Shown: positions 1 through 8,782 of the stretch, one piece after another
Numbering within the stretch: the first letter of the stretch is position 1
How the letters are laid out: each line of letters starts with the position of its first letter
Assembly: GCA_015060335.1 (NCBI GenBank)
Contig: SUYR01000008.1
Coordinates: 1 to 64,000 of the forward strand
DNA from: Bacteroidales bacterium
GTDB lineage: Bacteria; Bacteroidota; Bacteroidia; Bacteroidales; UBA932
Length of the DNA: 64,000 nucleotides
Direction: 5' to 3'
Translations under genes and position numbers: made by a program
The notes under the pieces: model-generated
What the model saw: only the letters and a program-made list of their open reading frames with translations
The model's database searches: none
What the model was told of the DNA's origin: nothing

Positions 1-1
1 G

Positions 2-253
2 GGGTTCAAGGAGGACAAACTTATAAATTACGAACAGGAAATGTACGACGAGAGAAGGCTTAACAGCGAACTTAGAAGTGCCAGAAATCTGGGACGTGAT
101 GAGGGACGAGCAGAAGGCAGGGAGGAAGGCAGGGAAATAGGCCGGGAAGAGGCAAAACTAGACGCGGCAAGACGTCTCAAGGACCTTGGTGTTGCTATTG
201 ATATAATAGTTGAGGCGACCGGACTGCCGATAGAGACTATCGCGAGCCTGTAA
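2..253 (+). CDS. C-terminal end of Rpn/PD-(D/E)XK nuclease family putative transposase (partial)
   Basis: The reading frame is open from the window edge, so the 5' part is missing; only about 83 residues are visible. They contain a highly charged helical stretch with repeated G-R-(D/E)-E-G-R steps, followed by a short hydrophobic helix ending in ETIASL. This tail is typical of the Rpn family (recombination-promoting nuclease, often annotated as PD-(D/E)XK transposase), in which the catalytic nuclease core lies upstream. That core is outside the window, so activity cannot be judged. The family call rests on the charged repeat and on the C-terminal pattern; a different protein with a similar coiled tail remains possible. 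Confidence 0.6.
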   Translation, partial: GFKEDKLINYEQEMYDERRLNSELRSARNLGRDEGRAEGREEGREIGREEAKLDAARRLKDLGVAIDIIVEATGLPIETIASL

Positions 254-278
254 ATCAGAATTATAACAGATACAATAA

Positions 279-320
279 AATAAGCCTGAGTTTCCACATT
301 GATTGATTCTCAGGCTTATT
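279..320. terminator. Bidirectional hairpin terminator
   Basis: A 12-bp perfect inverted repeat (AATAAGCCTGAG at 279-290, CTCAGGCTTATT at 309-320) with an 18-nt loop lies between the convergent Rpn-like gene and the response regulator gene. A/T flanks on both sides suit termination in either direction. Confidence 0.75.
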
Positions 321-349
321 CATTATGAGATATCAGACAAGGCGTGGCA

Positions 350-1105
350 TCATCGTTCCAGCCACTTGAGAAAATCTTCCACACGTGAACGGCTGACAGT
401 CATGTCAAATGACGGAGCAGGATGCGCTACGATACGCAGACGTCCGCCCATCTGCTTGACGATGGTGTCTATTGCCTTCATTGACACTATACAGCCTCTG
501 GATACGCGGAAGAAATAGTCGGGGTCGAGTTCCTCGCCTATGATGTCGAGGGAGGAATCAATCACATATTTATGGTCATCGAATGTCACCAGGTAGTTGT
601 TCTTGTCTTCCGAATACACATAAGCGATATTTGAAGTCTGCAGAGGGACAATACGGTCGTTGAACCGGACGATGTACCTTTCCTTGTAGTCCTTCTTGTC
701 ATGAGAGCCATCCAAGGCACGCGCCAGAGCCTCCACGTCGATACGGCCTCCGCTCATCCTGCACCTTGCCACCGCTCTCTTGAGATGTTCCGCATCAACA
801 GGCTTGAGAAGATAATCCACACTTCCCGCCTCAAATGCCTTCAATGCATAACTGTCATATGCAGTGGTCATTATCACCTTTGCCTGCACATCCACCTGCC
901 GGAATATCTCGAAGCATATTCCGTCGGAAAGTTCCACATCCATGAATATGATGTCCGCTTGATTGGATGCATCCTTGAGCCATGCCACCGCGCCTTTAAC
1001 GGATGTTGCTGTTCCTACGACTTCAATGTCTGAAAAGTTCTGCGACAAAGCCCTCATCAGGCTCTTCTGCGCCATTATCTCGTCTTCTACTATCAGGACT
1101 TTCAT
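350..1105 (-). CDS. LytTR-family response regulator
   Basis: This 251-residue protein has an N-terminal receiver domain (residues 1-120: MKVLIVEDE start, phospho-acceptor Asp56 in IIFMDVEL) and a C-terminal LytTR DNA-binding domain (about 145-250, with the FFRVSRGCIVSMKAI segment). It is the partner of the histidine kinase directly upstream on the same strand: the kinase stop and this start are one base apart, so the two are co-translated. LytTR regulators bind paired direct repeats upstream of their targets. The pair is divergent to the glucan locus, so control of that locus is possible but only inferred; classical Bacteroides sus operons use a different regulator (SusR) and many loci use hybrid kinases. 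Confidence 0.9.
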   Translation of the reverse strand: MKVLIVEDEIMAQKSLMRALSQNFSDIEVVGTATSVKGAVAWLKDASNQADIIFMDVELSDGICFEIFRQVDVQAKVIMTTAYDSYALKAFEAGSVDYLLKPVDAEHLKRAVARCRMSGGRIDVEALARALDGSHDKKDYKERYIVRFNDRIVPLQTSNIAYVYSEDKNNYLVTFDDHKYVIDSSLDIIGEELDPDYFFRVSRGCIVSMKAIDTIVKQMGGRLRIVAHPAPSFDMTVSRSRVEDFLKWLER

Positions 1106-1106
1106 A

Positions 1107-2480
1107 CTATAATAACGGTAAGGTTACACAATATTCGTTTTCTGTCTTATCAATGGATATCTCCTTGCCGGAGAGGTCCTTGTACTGTTGTCTTATATAT
1201 TTCTGGCCCAGCCCGGTAGACTGGATCTTCGTCACTTTCGGGATGATGTTGTTTGTCACCTTCACCCGTGTACCGTCTGAAACCACCTTTATGACAAGCG
1301 GGTTCTCCGCAGCGACTGCATTATGCTTCGATGCGTTCTCGATCAGCAGTTGGATGGAGCATGGAAGCACAAACCTTGCCTTGTCTTCATCCCGCACGTC
1401 AATCACCACTTCATATCCCTCCGGGAAGCGCACCTTAAGCAGATCCACATACATGTTTACAAAGGTAAGTTCCTCTTCCAGGGTCACGAAGTCCTCCTCC
1501 TCGCTTTTGAGCATATACCTGTATACACTTGCGAGTTTGCGGATATATATGCTGGCCTGATCCGGTTTTTCCTCCCATACGAGACAATCGAGCGCATTGA
1601 GACAGTTGAAAAGGAAGTGAGGATTGACCTGCCTCTTGAGTTTCTGATAGCGGTACTGGGCGACATGCTTCTTCTCCTTCTCCTCATTCATCTTGTTGCT
1701 GGCGGAAATTGCATAGTTGACCATGAAGATGATACAGTAGACTGCCAACTGGGCGACAAGGGTCACTATATATAATTGTATGAATTCCGTCCATGAGTCG
1801 ACAGAAATGTCGAACGACAGGCCAAGGCTGCTGATTCCAGCCCCGACAAAAGCCGACCCCAGCATGAATACTGTGAGCAGAAACATCTGCATGCCATCTC
1901 CTACCCGTCTGATGAATCCGGTCTGGTATCTCACATAGATGACATTCAGACATAGCATTGTGATGATAGCGAAAGAATTGGAAAACAACAGCGAAAACGC
2001 CTGCGCCATCGCTCCGTCCGCAAAAATTCCACTGGAAATAAGGAAGATGATACCGACGCGCAGAGAAAACGCCGCGACCATGGCAAGTATGATCCATTTG
2101 AGGAAACGGTATGACAAAGGTCTGGATTCCTTTCTGTTTGTCGAAACTATCTTCGAGAATGCGACTATGCTCCAGCCCAACACCTCCGTCGTAATGGTTG
2201 TAGCAAGGGCATTTGCCACGTAGGCCGAGTCGATGATATACGATATGGCCGCTGCGCCAGCCTTTCCCAAAAGAAAACCTATGATGTTTACCATTATTAT
2301 GCTGGCTGCAGCAAACTCCACATTCAACCCTCTCCTCAAGCATATGAGAAGAGCCATCATCATCGTCAGTATGGTAAGCAGGAGTTCATCTTCGACTCCA
2401 CATAGCCTGCAGACCAGCGCAATGGCAGCATGAAGCAAAGCGAAGATATGGATTATCCACCCGACCTTTATCTTTTTCAT
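1107..2480 (-). CDS. LytS-like membrane sensor histidine kinase
   Basis: The product has 457 residues. The first ~255 form about seven or eight hydrophobic segments with almost no soluble sensor domain, so any signal is probably sensed in or at the membrane. A short coiled coil (260-280) leads to a His_kinase module with the phospho-accepting His288 in RQVNPHFLFNCLNAL, then an atypical HATPase region (IQLLIENASKHN for the N box, STGLGQKYI for the G box). This arrangement is that of the LytS/YehU/BtsS group. It autophosphorylates and would pass the phosphate to Asp56 of the response regulator encoded one base downstream. The start is supported by a good promoter 24 bases upstream. Confidence 0.9.
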   Translation of the reverse strand: MKKIKVGWIIHIFALLHAAIALVCRLCGVEDELLLTILTMMMALLICLRRGLNVEFAAASIIMVNIIGFLLGKAGAAAISYIIDSAYVANALATTITTEVLGWSIVAFSKIVSTNRKESRPLSYRFLKWIILAMVAAFSLRVGIIFLISSGIFADGAMAQAFSLLFSNSFAIITMLCLNVIYVRYQTGFIRRVGDGMQMFLLTVFMLGSAFVGAGISSLGLSFDISVDSWTEFIQLYIVTLVAQLAVYCIIFMVNYAISASNKMNEEKEKKHVAQYRYQKLKRQVNPHFLFNCLNALDCLVWEEKPDQASIYIRKLASVYRYMLKSEEEDFVTLEEELTFVNMYVDLLKVRFPEGYEVVIDVRDEDKARFVLPCSIQLLIENASKHNAVAAENPLVIKVVSDGTRVKVTNNIIPKVTKIQSTGLGQKYIRQQYKDLSGKEISIDKTENEYCVTLPLL

Positions 2481-2503
2481 CTTACTGTCAGATAATTACA
2501 GCC

Positions 2504-2536
2504 CGAAGGTAATGAATAATTGTAAATTATCCAAAA
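2504..2536 (-). promoter_or_regulatory. Predicted promoter of the kinase/regulator operon
   Basis: Read on the minus strand, TTTTGG (2531-2536) and TACCTTCG (2504-2511) are separated by 19 bases. This fits the Bacteroidota -33 TTTG / -7 TAnnTTTG layout with one mismatch in the -7 box. Confidence 0.5.
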
Positions 2537-2626
2537 TACCGGTTCACTTCGTCAAAGAAATCCCACTACTCATCCTCTTCTTTTGGCAATTCATCCGTCG
2601 GACCACCTTTATATCATAGATAATAT

Positions 2627-2643
2627 GTACTTTCGCGTACTTT
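2627..2643 (+). promoter_or_regulatory. Direct repeat GTACTTT x2 upstream of the transporter gene
   Basis: GTACTTT occurs at 2627-2633 and again at 2637-2643, a one-turn (10-bp) spacing, 13 bases before the transporter ATG. The first copy also contributes a TACTTTCG that resembles a -7 box. It may be a promoter with a regulator site on it; LytTR sites are usually spaced by about two turns, so the link to the neighbouring regulator is weak. Confidence 0.3.
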
Positions 2644-2655
2644 AGACACGATAAA

Positions 2656-3960
2656 ATGACACTTAAACCAAAACTTTCATTCTGGCAACTGTGGAACATC
2701 AGTTTCGGATTCTTCGGAGTGCAGATCGCATATTCGCTCCAGAGCGCTAACATAAGCCGCATCTTTGCGACCCTCGGCGCAGACCCTCACAGTCTGAGTT
2801 TCTTCTGGATTCTCCCACCTCTCATGGGTATGATAGTCCAGCCCCTCGTAGGAAAATACAGTGACAGGACATGGACCCGTTTCGGCCGCCGCATCCCATA
2901 TCTTTTCCTCGGCTCCCTGATTGCCATCGCCGTGATGTGCCTTCTTCCGAATGCAGGAAACTTCAGTTTCACATTTGCAGGAGCAATGATTTTCGGTCTT
3001 ATAGCCCTCATGCTTCTTGACACTTCCATCAATATGGCGATGCAGCCGTTCAAGATGCTCGTAGGCGACATGGTGAGCGAAGAGCAGAAGAGCAAGGCAT
3101 ATTCCATCCAGAGTTTCCTCGTAAACGCAGGAGGACTTGTCGGATTCATATTCCCGTTCCTTTTCGCATGGTTCGGAATTGCCAACACCGCTCCTGAAGG
3201 TCAGATTCCTGACACAGTGAAATATTCATTCTATATAGGTGCAGCAATCCTCATCCTCTGTGTCCTTTTCACAACCCTCAAGGTAAAGGAGATGCCACCG
3301 AAGGAATATGCAGAGTTTCACGGTATAGATCCGAACAAGAAGGAAGAGAAGGCCCCAGGCATGCTTACCCTCCTGAAGAAGGCTCCAAGCACATTCTGGA
3401 CAGTAGGTCTCGTGCAGTTCTTCTGCTGGGCAGCCTTCCTGTATATGTGGACTTACACCAACGGAGCGATAGCCGACACAGTATGGGGTACTACGGATGT
3501 GAAGTCCGAGGGTTATCAGACCGCGGGCAACTGGGTGGGAATCCTCTTTGCTGTGCAGTCTGTAGGCTCTGTTCTCTGGGCTCTGGTGATTCCTAAATTC
3601 AGGAACATAAAGACTGCTTATGTGGTGAGTCTTCTTATTGGAGCTGTTGGATTCGCATCGGTGTTCTTCATCCATGACCAGTATCTGCTCTTCATCTCAT
3701 TCCTTCTTATAGGAGTTGCATGGGCTGCAATGCTGGCTGTGCCGTTCACTCTTCTGACCAACTCTCTTTCAGGTGAGCATATCGGTACATATCTCGGCCT
3801 GTTCAACGGAACAATCTGTCTTCCTCAGATTGTGGCTGCTGCATGTGGAGGTTTTGTGCTCAAGGCAGTTGGTGGAGCTCAGGTGAGCATGTTCATCGTA
3901 GCAGGCATCTTCCTCGTTCTCGGAGCACTTTCAGTGTATTTCGTGAAGACGAAGAAATAA
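2656..3960 (+). CDS. MFS sugar transporter (GPH/SLC45-like, maltose or glucose)
   Basis: This 434-residue protein has about twelve hydrophobic segments. The conserved loop after TM2 contains D-R-T followed by RFGRRIPYL, the signature of the GPH/SLC45-like branch of the major facilitator superfamily, whose bacterial members carry maltose, sucrose or glucose with cation symport. A longer cytoplasmic loop rich in Lys and Glu (about 205-235) separates the two six-helix halves. It is the first gene of the + strand glucan locus, ends 60 bases before susC-1, and no terminator lies between. Its likely role is moving the products of periplasmic glucan hydrolysis into the cytoplasm. Exact substrate and coupling ion cannot be read from sequence. 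Confidence 0.85.
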   Translation: MTLKPKLSFWQLWNISFGFFGVQIAYSLQSANISRIFATLGADPHSLSFFWILPPLMGMIVQPLVGKYSDRTWTRFGRRIPYLFLGSLIAIAVMCLLPNAGNFSFTFAGAMIFGLIALMLLDTSINMAMQPFKMLVGDMVSEEQKSKAYSIQSFLVNAGGLVGFIFPFLFAWFGIANTAPEGQIPDTVKYSFYIGAAILILCVLFTTLKVKEMPPKEYAEFHGIDPNKKEEKAPGMLTLLKKAPSTFWTVGLVQFFCWAAFLYMWTYTNGAIADTVWGTTDVKSEGYQTAGNWVGILFAVQSVGSVLWALVIPKFRNIKTAYVVSLLIGAVGFASVFFIHDQYLLFISFLLIGVAWAAMLAVPFTLLTNSLSGEHIGTYLGLFNGTICLPQIVAAACGGFVLKAVGGAQVSMFIVAGIFLVLGALSVYFVKTKK

Positions 3961-4020
3961 TCCTCAATGTACGCTATTAATCATTATAAAATAAACATCT
4001 ACTAACCAAACACAATTCAC

Positions 4021-7003
4021 ATGAATAGAATAATGACCCTTTTTGCCGTCGCTCTCGTGAGTATTCTCTCGGGGGGGGGCAGAATTATTTGCCCAGAACG
4101 GGTATGAGGTCAAGGGTGTTGTAAACGATGCAATGGGCCCGGTAATCGGAGCTACAGTGCTGGAATCGGGTACGACAAACGGAGCCTCGACCGGATTGGA
4201 TGGAGATTATGTACTTGTGGTATCTTCATCTGAGGCAATGGTGGAGGTGAGCTGCATAGGTTATGCAACTCAGACCTTCAAGGCTTCTGAAATGCCGGCT
4301 GTAATCACTCTCGTAGAGGATTCCATGTTTCTCGACGATGTAGTGGTGGTCGGTTACGGATCCCAGAAGAAAAAGGAAGTTACCGGCTCGGTCGCTTCTG
4401 TAAAGGCAGAGGATTTTAACGCCGGAGTAAAGGCCAGCCCTATCGGATTGCTTCAGGGTAAGGTGGCAGGTCTTAATATAATCAGAACGACATCTGACCC
4501 TACAGAGACCGGTTTCAATGTACAGATCCGTGGATTCTCGACACTCGACAAGGGTGCAGGTACATCACCTCTCTATATTGTGGACGGAGTTCCTGTAAGC
4601 AGCATCGACAATATTTCTCCGGATGAAATCGCATCTATGGACGTCCTCAAGGACGGATCTGCAGCGGCTATCTATGGTACCCGTGGTACAAACGGTGTGA
4701 TCATCATCACAACCAAGCGTGGCGACAATTTCTCGGAGATCGCGAATACAAGAGTAGAGTATTCCGGTTATGTTTCTCTTGCCATGAGGAACGGTGACCT
4801 CGGAATGGCTACTCCTGAGGAGTTTGTAGATCTCGAAAACCTTTCAGGAGGTGCTGTAAAGCCTGCAATCCATACGGATGATGACGGGAATGTACAGCTT
4901 ACTGACTGGATGGACGAGCTTACAAGAGACGTCGCGGTGACACACAATCATAATGTCGCTATCGTAGGTTCATCAAGCAAGTTCAACTACAGGGCATCTG
5001 TAGCTTATAAGAATGCAGAAGGTATTGCCAAGAACAACAACAGGGAAGAAATCATAGCAAAGATCGCTGCTTCCCAGAAGGCTCTTGACGGCTGGCTTGA
5101 ACTCCAGTATGACCTTTCATACATGCATTACAGAAATGACAAGTTCTGCGGAAGCTTCAAGCAGGCAGCCATCCTTAATCCTACATATCCTGTTTACGAC
5201 AAGACAAGCCCTAACGGATATTACTTCCCGCAAGGAACAGGTATTACAAACCCTGTAGAGGATATGAACAACAGGGAAAGCTACCAGGACGGCAACTATT
5301 TCCGTGGCTCCGTAAAGGCTACAGTCAACATCAAGCCTGTTCAGGGACTGAGGGTTTCAGGTTTCGCAGCCTTTGAAGAGGGTGACAACCGCTCTTTCTG
5401 GTGCAACGGAATCATCAATACCGACATTGACGGTTCAGGAAAGGCAGGACGAGGAAACAACTTCAATATGAATAAGCTTTTCGAGCTTACTGCTGACTAT
5501 GCACGCACATTCGGAAGTCATCATATTGCGGCAGTTGCCGGCTTCTCATACCAGAACTTCTTTTTCGATGAGTCAACTTTTTCTGACAAGGGCTTCCCGA
5601 CTCTCAGCATGAAGTATTACCAGATGGGTAATGGAGATGTGGGAAATACATATAAGACAATGGAGTCATCTCGAAGATCCAACACCATTGTTGCTGCCTT
5701 CGGACGTGTAAACTATAACTATAAGGAAAAGTATCTTGTGTCTGCATCACTTCGACGCGAGGGTTCTTCGAGATTCGGAGCTAATAATAAATGGGGATGG
5801 TTCCCTGCTGTCAGCTTCGGTTGGAGAATCACCGGAGAGGACTTCATGCAGGGTAAGGACTGGTGCAACGACCTCAAGCTCCGCGCAGGATTCGGTGTGA
5901 CAGGTAATGACCTCGGTTCAGACCTCAGGTCTGTTGCAATGCTTTCAAACGGAGGTACTTTCTGGTATAACGGAAGCTATGTCACCACTTACGGTGTAGC
6001 TCAGAATGTGAACCCTGACCTTCGTTGGGAAAAGAAGTATGAGTATAACCTCGGTCTCGACTATGCATTCATTGACAACCGTATCTATGGTAGCCTGGAT
6101 GTTTACTATCGTCAGACCCGTGACCTTCTTTGGGATTATGAGGTGCCTACTCCGCCATACCAGTATCCTACACTCCTCGCAAATGCAGGACAGATGGACA
6201 GCTACGGTATCGAGCTTGCGATCAGCGGTGTTCCTGTCAAGACAGACAACTGGACATGGACCACAACTCCTACCCTTTCTTTCAACCGCAACAAGGTCAC
6301 AAAGCTTTCCGATCCGTCAAAGAACTTCAACTACAAGCAGACTACTTCAGGCTGGATCGGTGAGAACGGTATCATGAATACTCCTACCCAGATTCTTGTA
6401 GAGGGTCAGAGCGTAGGTCAGTTCTATGGATTCAAATATGTCGGTATGCAGGATGGAGAGTGGTTCTTCAAGACGCCTGCAGGAGGATATGTAAACACTT
6501 CTACAGCAAACGACAGCTACAAGCAGATCATCGGTAATGCCCAGCCTTGGTTTACATTCGGATGGCACAACTCGGTACGCTGGAAGAATCTCGACGCTTC
6601 AATCTTCTTCAGAGGTGTTGTCGGCAATCAGATCCTCAATGTCACAAGATGGGCTTACGGACCTCGTCCTAATGCTGCCGATAATGTGTTCATGGCTGAT
6701 ATTTCAAAGAAGAATACTGTACTCAGCAACAAGGCTGTCTTTTCAGACTACTACCTTGAGAACGGCTCATATGTGAAGCTTGACAATATTACAGTAGGAT
6801 ATACATTCGACTTCAAGGAGAATTCACTCGTTGACAATCTCAGAATCTACCTTACAGGACAGAATCTGCTTACAATCACAAAGTACAGCGGACAGGATCC
6901 TGAGGTGAATACGACAAGCGTCTGGGAGTCGGGAATCGATTATCCCGATTTCTATCCGACTATTGCTACTGTTATGTTCGGTCTTAATATTTCATTCAAA
7001 TAA
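4021..7003 (+). CDS. susC: SusC-like TonB-dependent outer-membrane transporter (SusC-1), frame interrupted at a G9 tract
   Basis: The gene encodes the import channel of a SusCD pair. From ATG 4021 the frame gives a signal peptide (MNRIMTLFAVALVSILSG), then hits nine G (4071-4079) and stops at 4105-4107. The main frame is open from 4061 to 7003 but has no start codon before ATG 4133, which lies inside the folded N-terminal domain. With eight G the frames join as ...ILSGGAELFAQNGYEVKG, a textbook signal peptide and cleavage site, giving 993 residues. Downstream are a carboxypeptidase-regulatory-like domain, the plug (DDVVVVGYG; FNVQIRGFSTL; PLYIVDGVP; GTRGTNGVIIITTK) and a 22-strand barrel ending in VMFGLNISFK. 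susD-1 follows 11 bases later. As written, the protein would not be exported; see findings for phase variation versus sequence error. Confidence 0.9.
4071..4079 (+). repeat. Homopolymer G9 tract at the frame break of susC-1
   Basis: Nine consecutive G lie in the signal-peptide coding region. Loss of one G restores a continuous 993-codon gene from 4021. Such tracts change length by slipped-strand mispairing during replication and are also common sites of sequencing error. Confidence 0.9.
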
Positions 7004-7014
7004 ACTGAGTCAAG

Positions 7015-8751
7015 ATGAAAAGAATATTTTGTGCATTGGCTGCAATTGCAGCACTTACAGCCTCGACAGTATCGTGTGCCGGCCTTCTTGACGAGGTGAA
7101 TTACGGCAATCCTACAGTGGAGGATATGATGTCGGAAGAGAAGAATGTGATACTTCTTGTCGGTCAGATATATGCCGACCTGAAATGGACACATGACCAT
7201 TGGGGATATTGGGGACTTACTACCATTACCGGTGATGAGGGTCTCTGCGTTCCAAGAAACGGTGGTAATGACTGGAATGACGGCGGTTACTGGCTCAAGC
7301 AGAATACCCATACATGGGATCACAGAGGTGACGCCATCAAGAACGTATGGAATACAACCATATCAGGTGCAGTGCTCTGTAACCAGGTGATCGAGACTCT
7401 CACCAAATACAAGGATTCTATGTCCGAGGCCATTTATGCCCAGTATGTAGGTGAGGTTGAGGTGCTTCGTTCATACTATTTCTACCTGCTTTTCGACTGC
7501 TTCGGACGCGTTCCTTATACAGAGAAGTTTGAAGAGGCTACAGGCCCGCTTCTCGATCCGCAGGATGTCTGGTCTCATCTGGTAGCCGTATTGGAGAGAA
7601 ACGCTCCTAATATGGCTGTGGTGAGTGACGCAAACCGTGCTGCGAACTACGGAAGGACCACTCAGGGCTTTGCTTATGCGCTTCTTGCCCGTCTCTATCT
7701 CAATGCAGAGGGATTCGGCTGTACTCCTGAGAATGTATTCAAGAATGTGGCGGCTCCTGAGCAGTACAAGGGCAGCTTCTATGACAACTGTGTAAGATGT
7801 TGCGACGCAATCATTGACGCAGGCTCGTATTCTATTGAAAGTGACTATTTCACAAACTTCAAGATTGCTAACGAAAACAGCAAGGAGAATATCTTCGTCA
7901 TCGTGGAGAATGGTCTGTCAATCGAGGAGAGAAGCAACGGATCAATGAGCAACAAGCTCAGAATTGTCAACAATACCCACCATTACGGTATCCAGCAGTT
8001 CTACGGAATGTCATTGGATACATGGAACGGATTCTGTGCAAGACCGGACTTCCTTGACCTTTATGCAGAGACTGACGTCCGCGGCCCAGGTAACGAGCAG
8101 CTCGGTACAGCCAATACCAAGCAGTGGGGATGGTTCCTCGGCCCTGTTCACAAGGCAGGCAGCACCACAGATTTCTATCTGGATGAGGATGTGATTGATG
8201 ATGAGAATCCTAAGGGAACTCCTACTGTCATTCACAAGGAAGTTTCAAGTCTTACAAACGCACATAACTTCGATGGCGCGCGTCTTAACAAATGGGAGAT
8301 AGACAACACCGGAAAGTATAAGTACAACGAGAACGACTTCGTTCTGTTCCGTTATGCCGATGTCCTCTGGATGAAGGAAGAGGCTATCAAGTGGGGTGGC
8401 GCCGGTACCTCAGGTGTAAGCTCAGCCGACTTCCAGACAATGCTCAAGAGAAGCTTTGCCTACGACCCGAATCCGCTTGAGTCATTCACCGAGGCGTACG
8501 GAGATGTTGCAACATGGACAAAGGAGGATATCCTTGACGAGCGCGGACGTGAGTTCACATGGGAAATGGTTCGTCGTCGTGACCTCATCCGTCATGATAA
8601 ATTCGATGATATCCAGTATGTTACGGATGCATCTGCAAAGGCTCCTCACAGAAAGTGGTTCCCTATACCTTTCTCAATACTCGAGAAGTCTCTTCTTGAT
8701 GAGAACGGCAATAAGATATGGACACAGACTCCAGGATACGAAAACATGTAA
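7015..8751 (+). CDS. susD: SusD-like starch-binding lipoprotein (SusD-1)
   Basis: This 578-residue protein is the surface lid of the SusC-1 channel. It has a lipoprotein signal (MKRIFCALAAIAALTAS...SCAG, lipid Cys near residue 21) and the SusD/RagB fold: N-terminal helices with the tetratricopeptide-like EVEVLRSYYFYLLFDCFGRVPY segment shared by the family, and a C-terminal part with GREFTWEMVRRRDLIRHDKF and a KWFPIPFSILEKS ending. Aromatic residues are frequent (many Trp), as expected for a glucan-binding face. It is 11 bases from susC-1 and 31 from the SusE-like gene, so the three are one transcription unit. Confidence 0.93.
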   Translation: MKRIFCALAAIAALTASTVSCAGLLDEVNYGNPTVEDMMSEEKNVILLVGQIYADLKWTHDHWGYWGLTTITGDEGLCVPRNGGNDWNDGGYWLKQNTHTWDHRGDAIKNVWNTTISGAVLCNQVIETLTKYKDSMSEAIYAQYVGEVEVLRSYYFYLLFDCFGRVPYTEKFEEATGPLLDPQDVWSHLVAVLERNAPNMAVVSDANRAANYGRTTQGFAYALLARLYLNAEGFGCTPENVFKNVAAPEQYKGSFYDNCVRCCDAIIDAGSYSIESDYFTNFKIANENSKENIFVIVENGLSIEERSNGSMSNKLRIVNNTHHYGIQQFYGMSLDTWNGFCARPDFLDLYAETDVRGPGNEQLGTANTKQWGWFLGPVHKAGSTTDFYLDEDVIDDENPKGTPTVIHKEVSSLTNAHNFDGARLNKWEIDNTGKYKYNENDFVLFRYADVLWMKEEAIKWGGAGTSGVSSADFQTMLKRSFAYDPNPLESFTEAYGDVATWTKEDILDERGREFTWEMVRRRDLIRHDKFDDIQYVTDASAKAPHRKWFPIPFSILEKSLLDENGNKIWTQTPGYENM

Positions 8752-8782
8752 TTATTACTAACCCAATTTAATAAATTCAAAA

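Noticed and set aside
98..160. Tandem GR.EG repeat as a DNA repeat array
   Set aside because: It encodes the charged helix typical of Rpn-type proteins; not an independent element.
4058..4133. Programmed ribosomal frameshift in susC-1
   Set aside because: A single G-run without slippery heptamer, stop-adjacent pausing signal or downstream structure, and the shift would have to occur in the signal peptide; slippage at DNA level or miscall is simpler.
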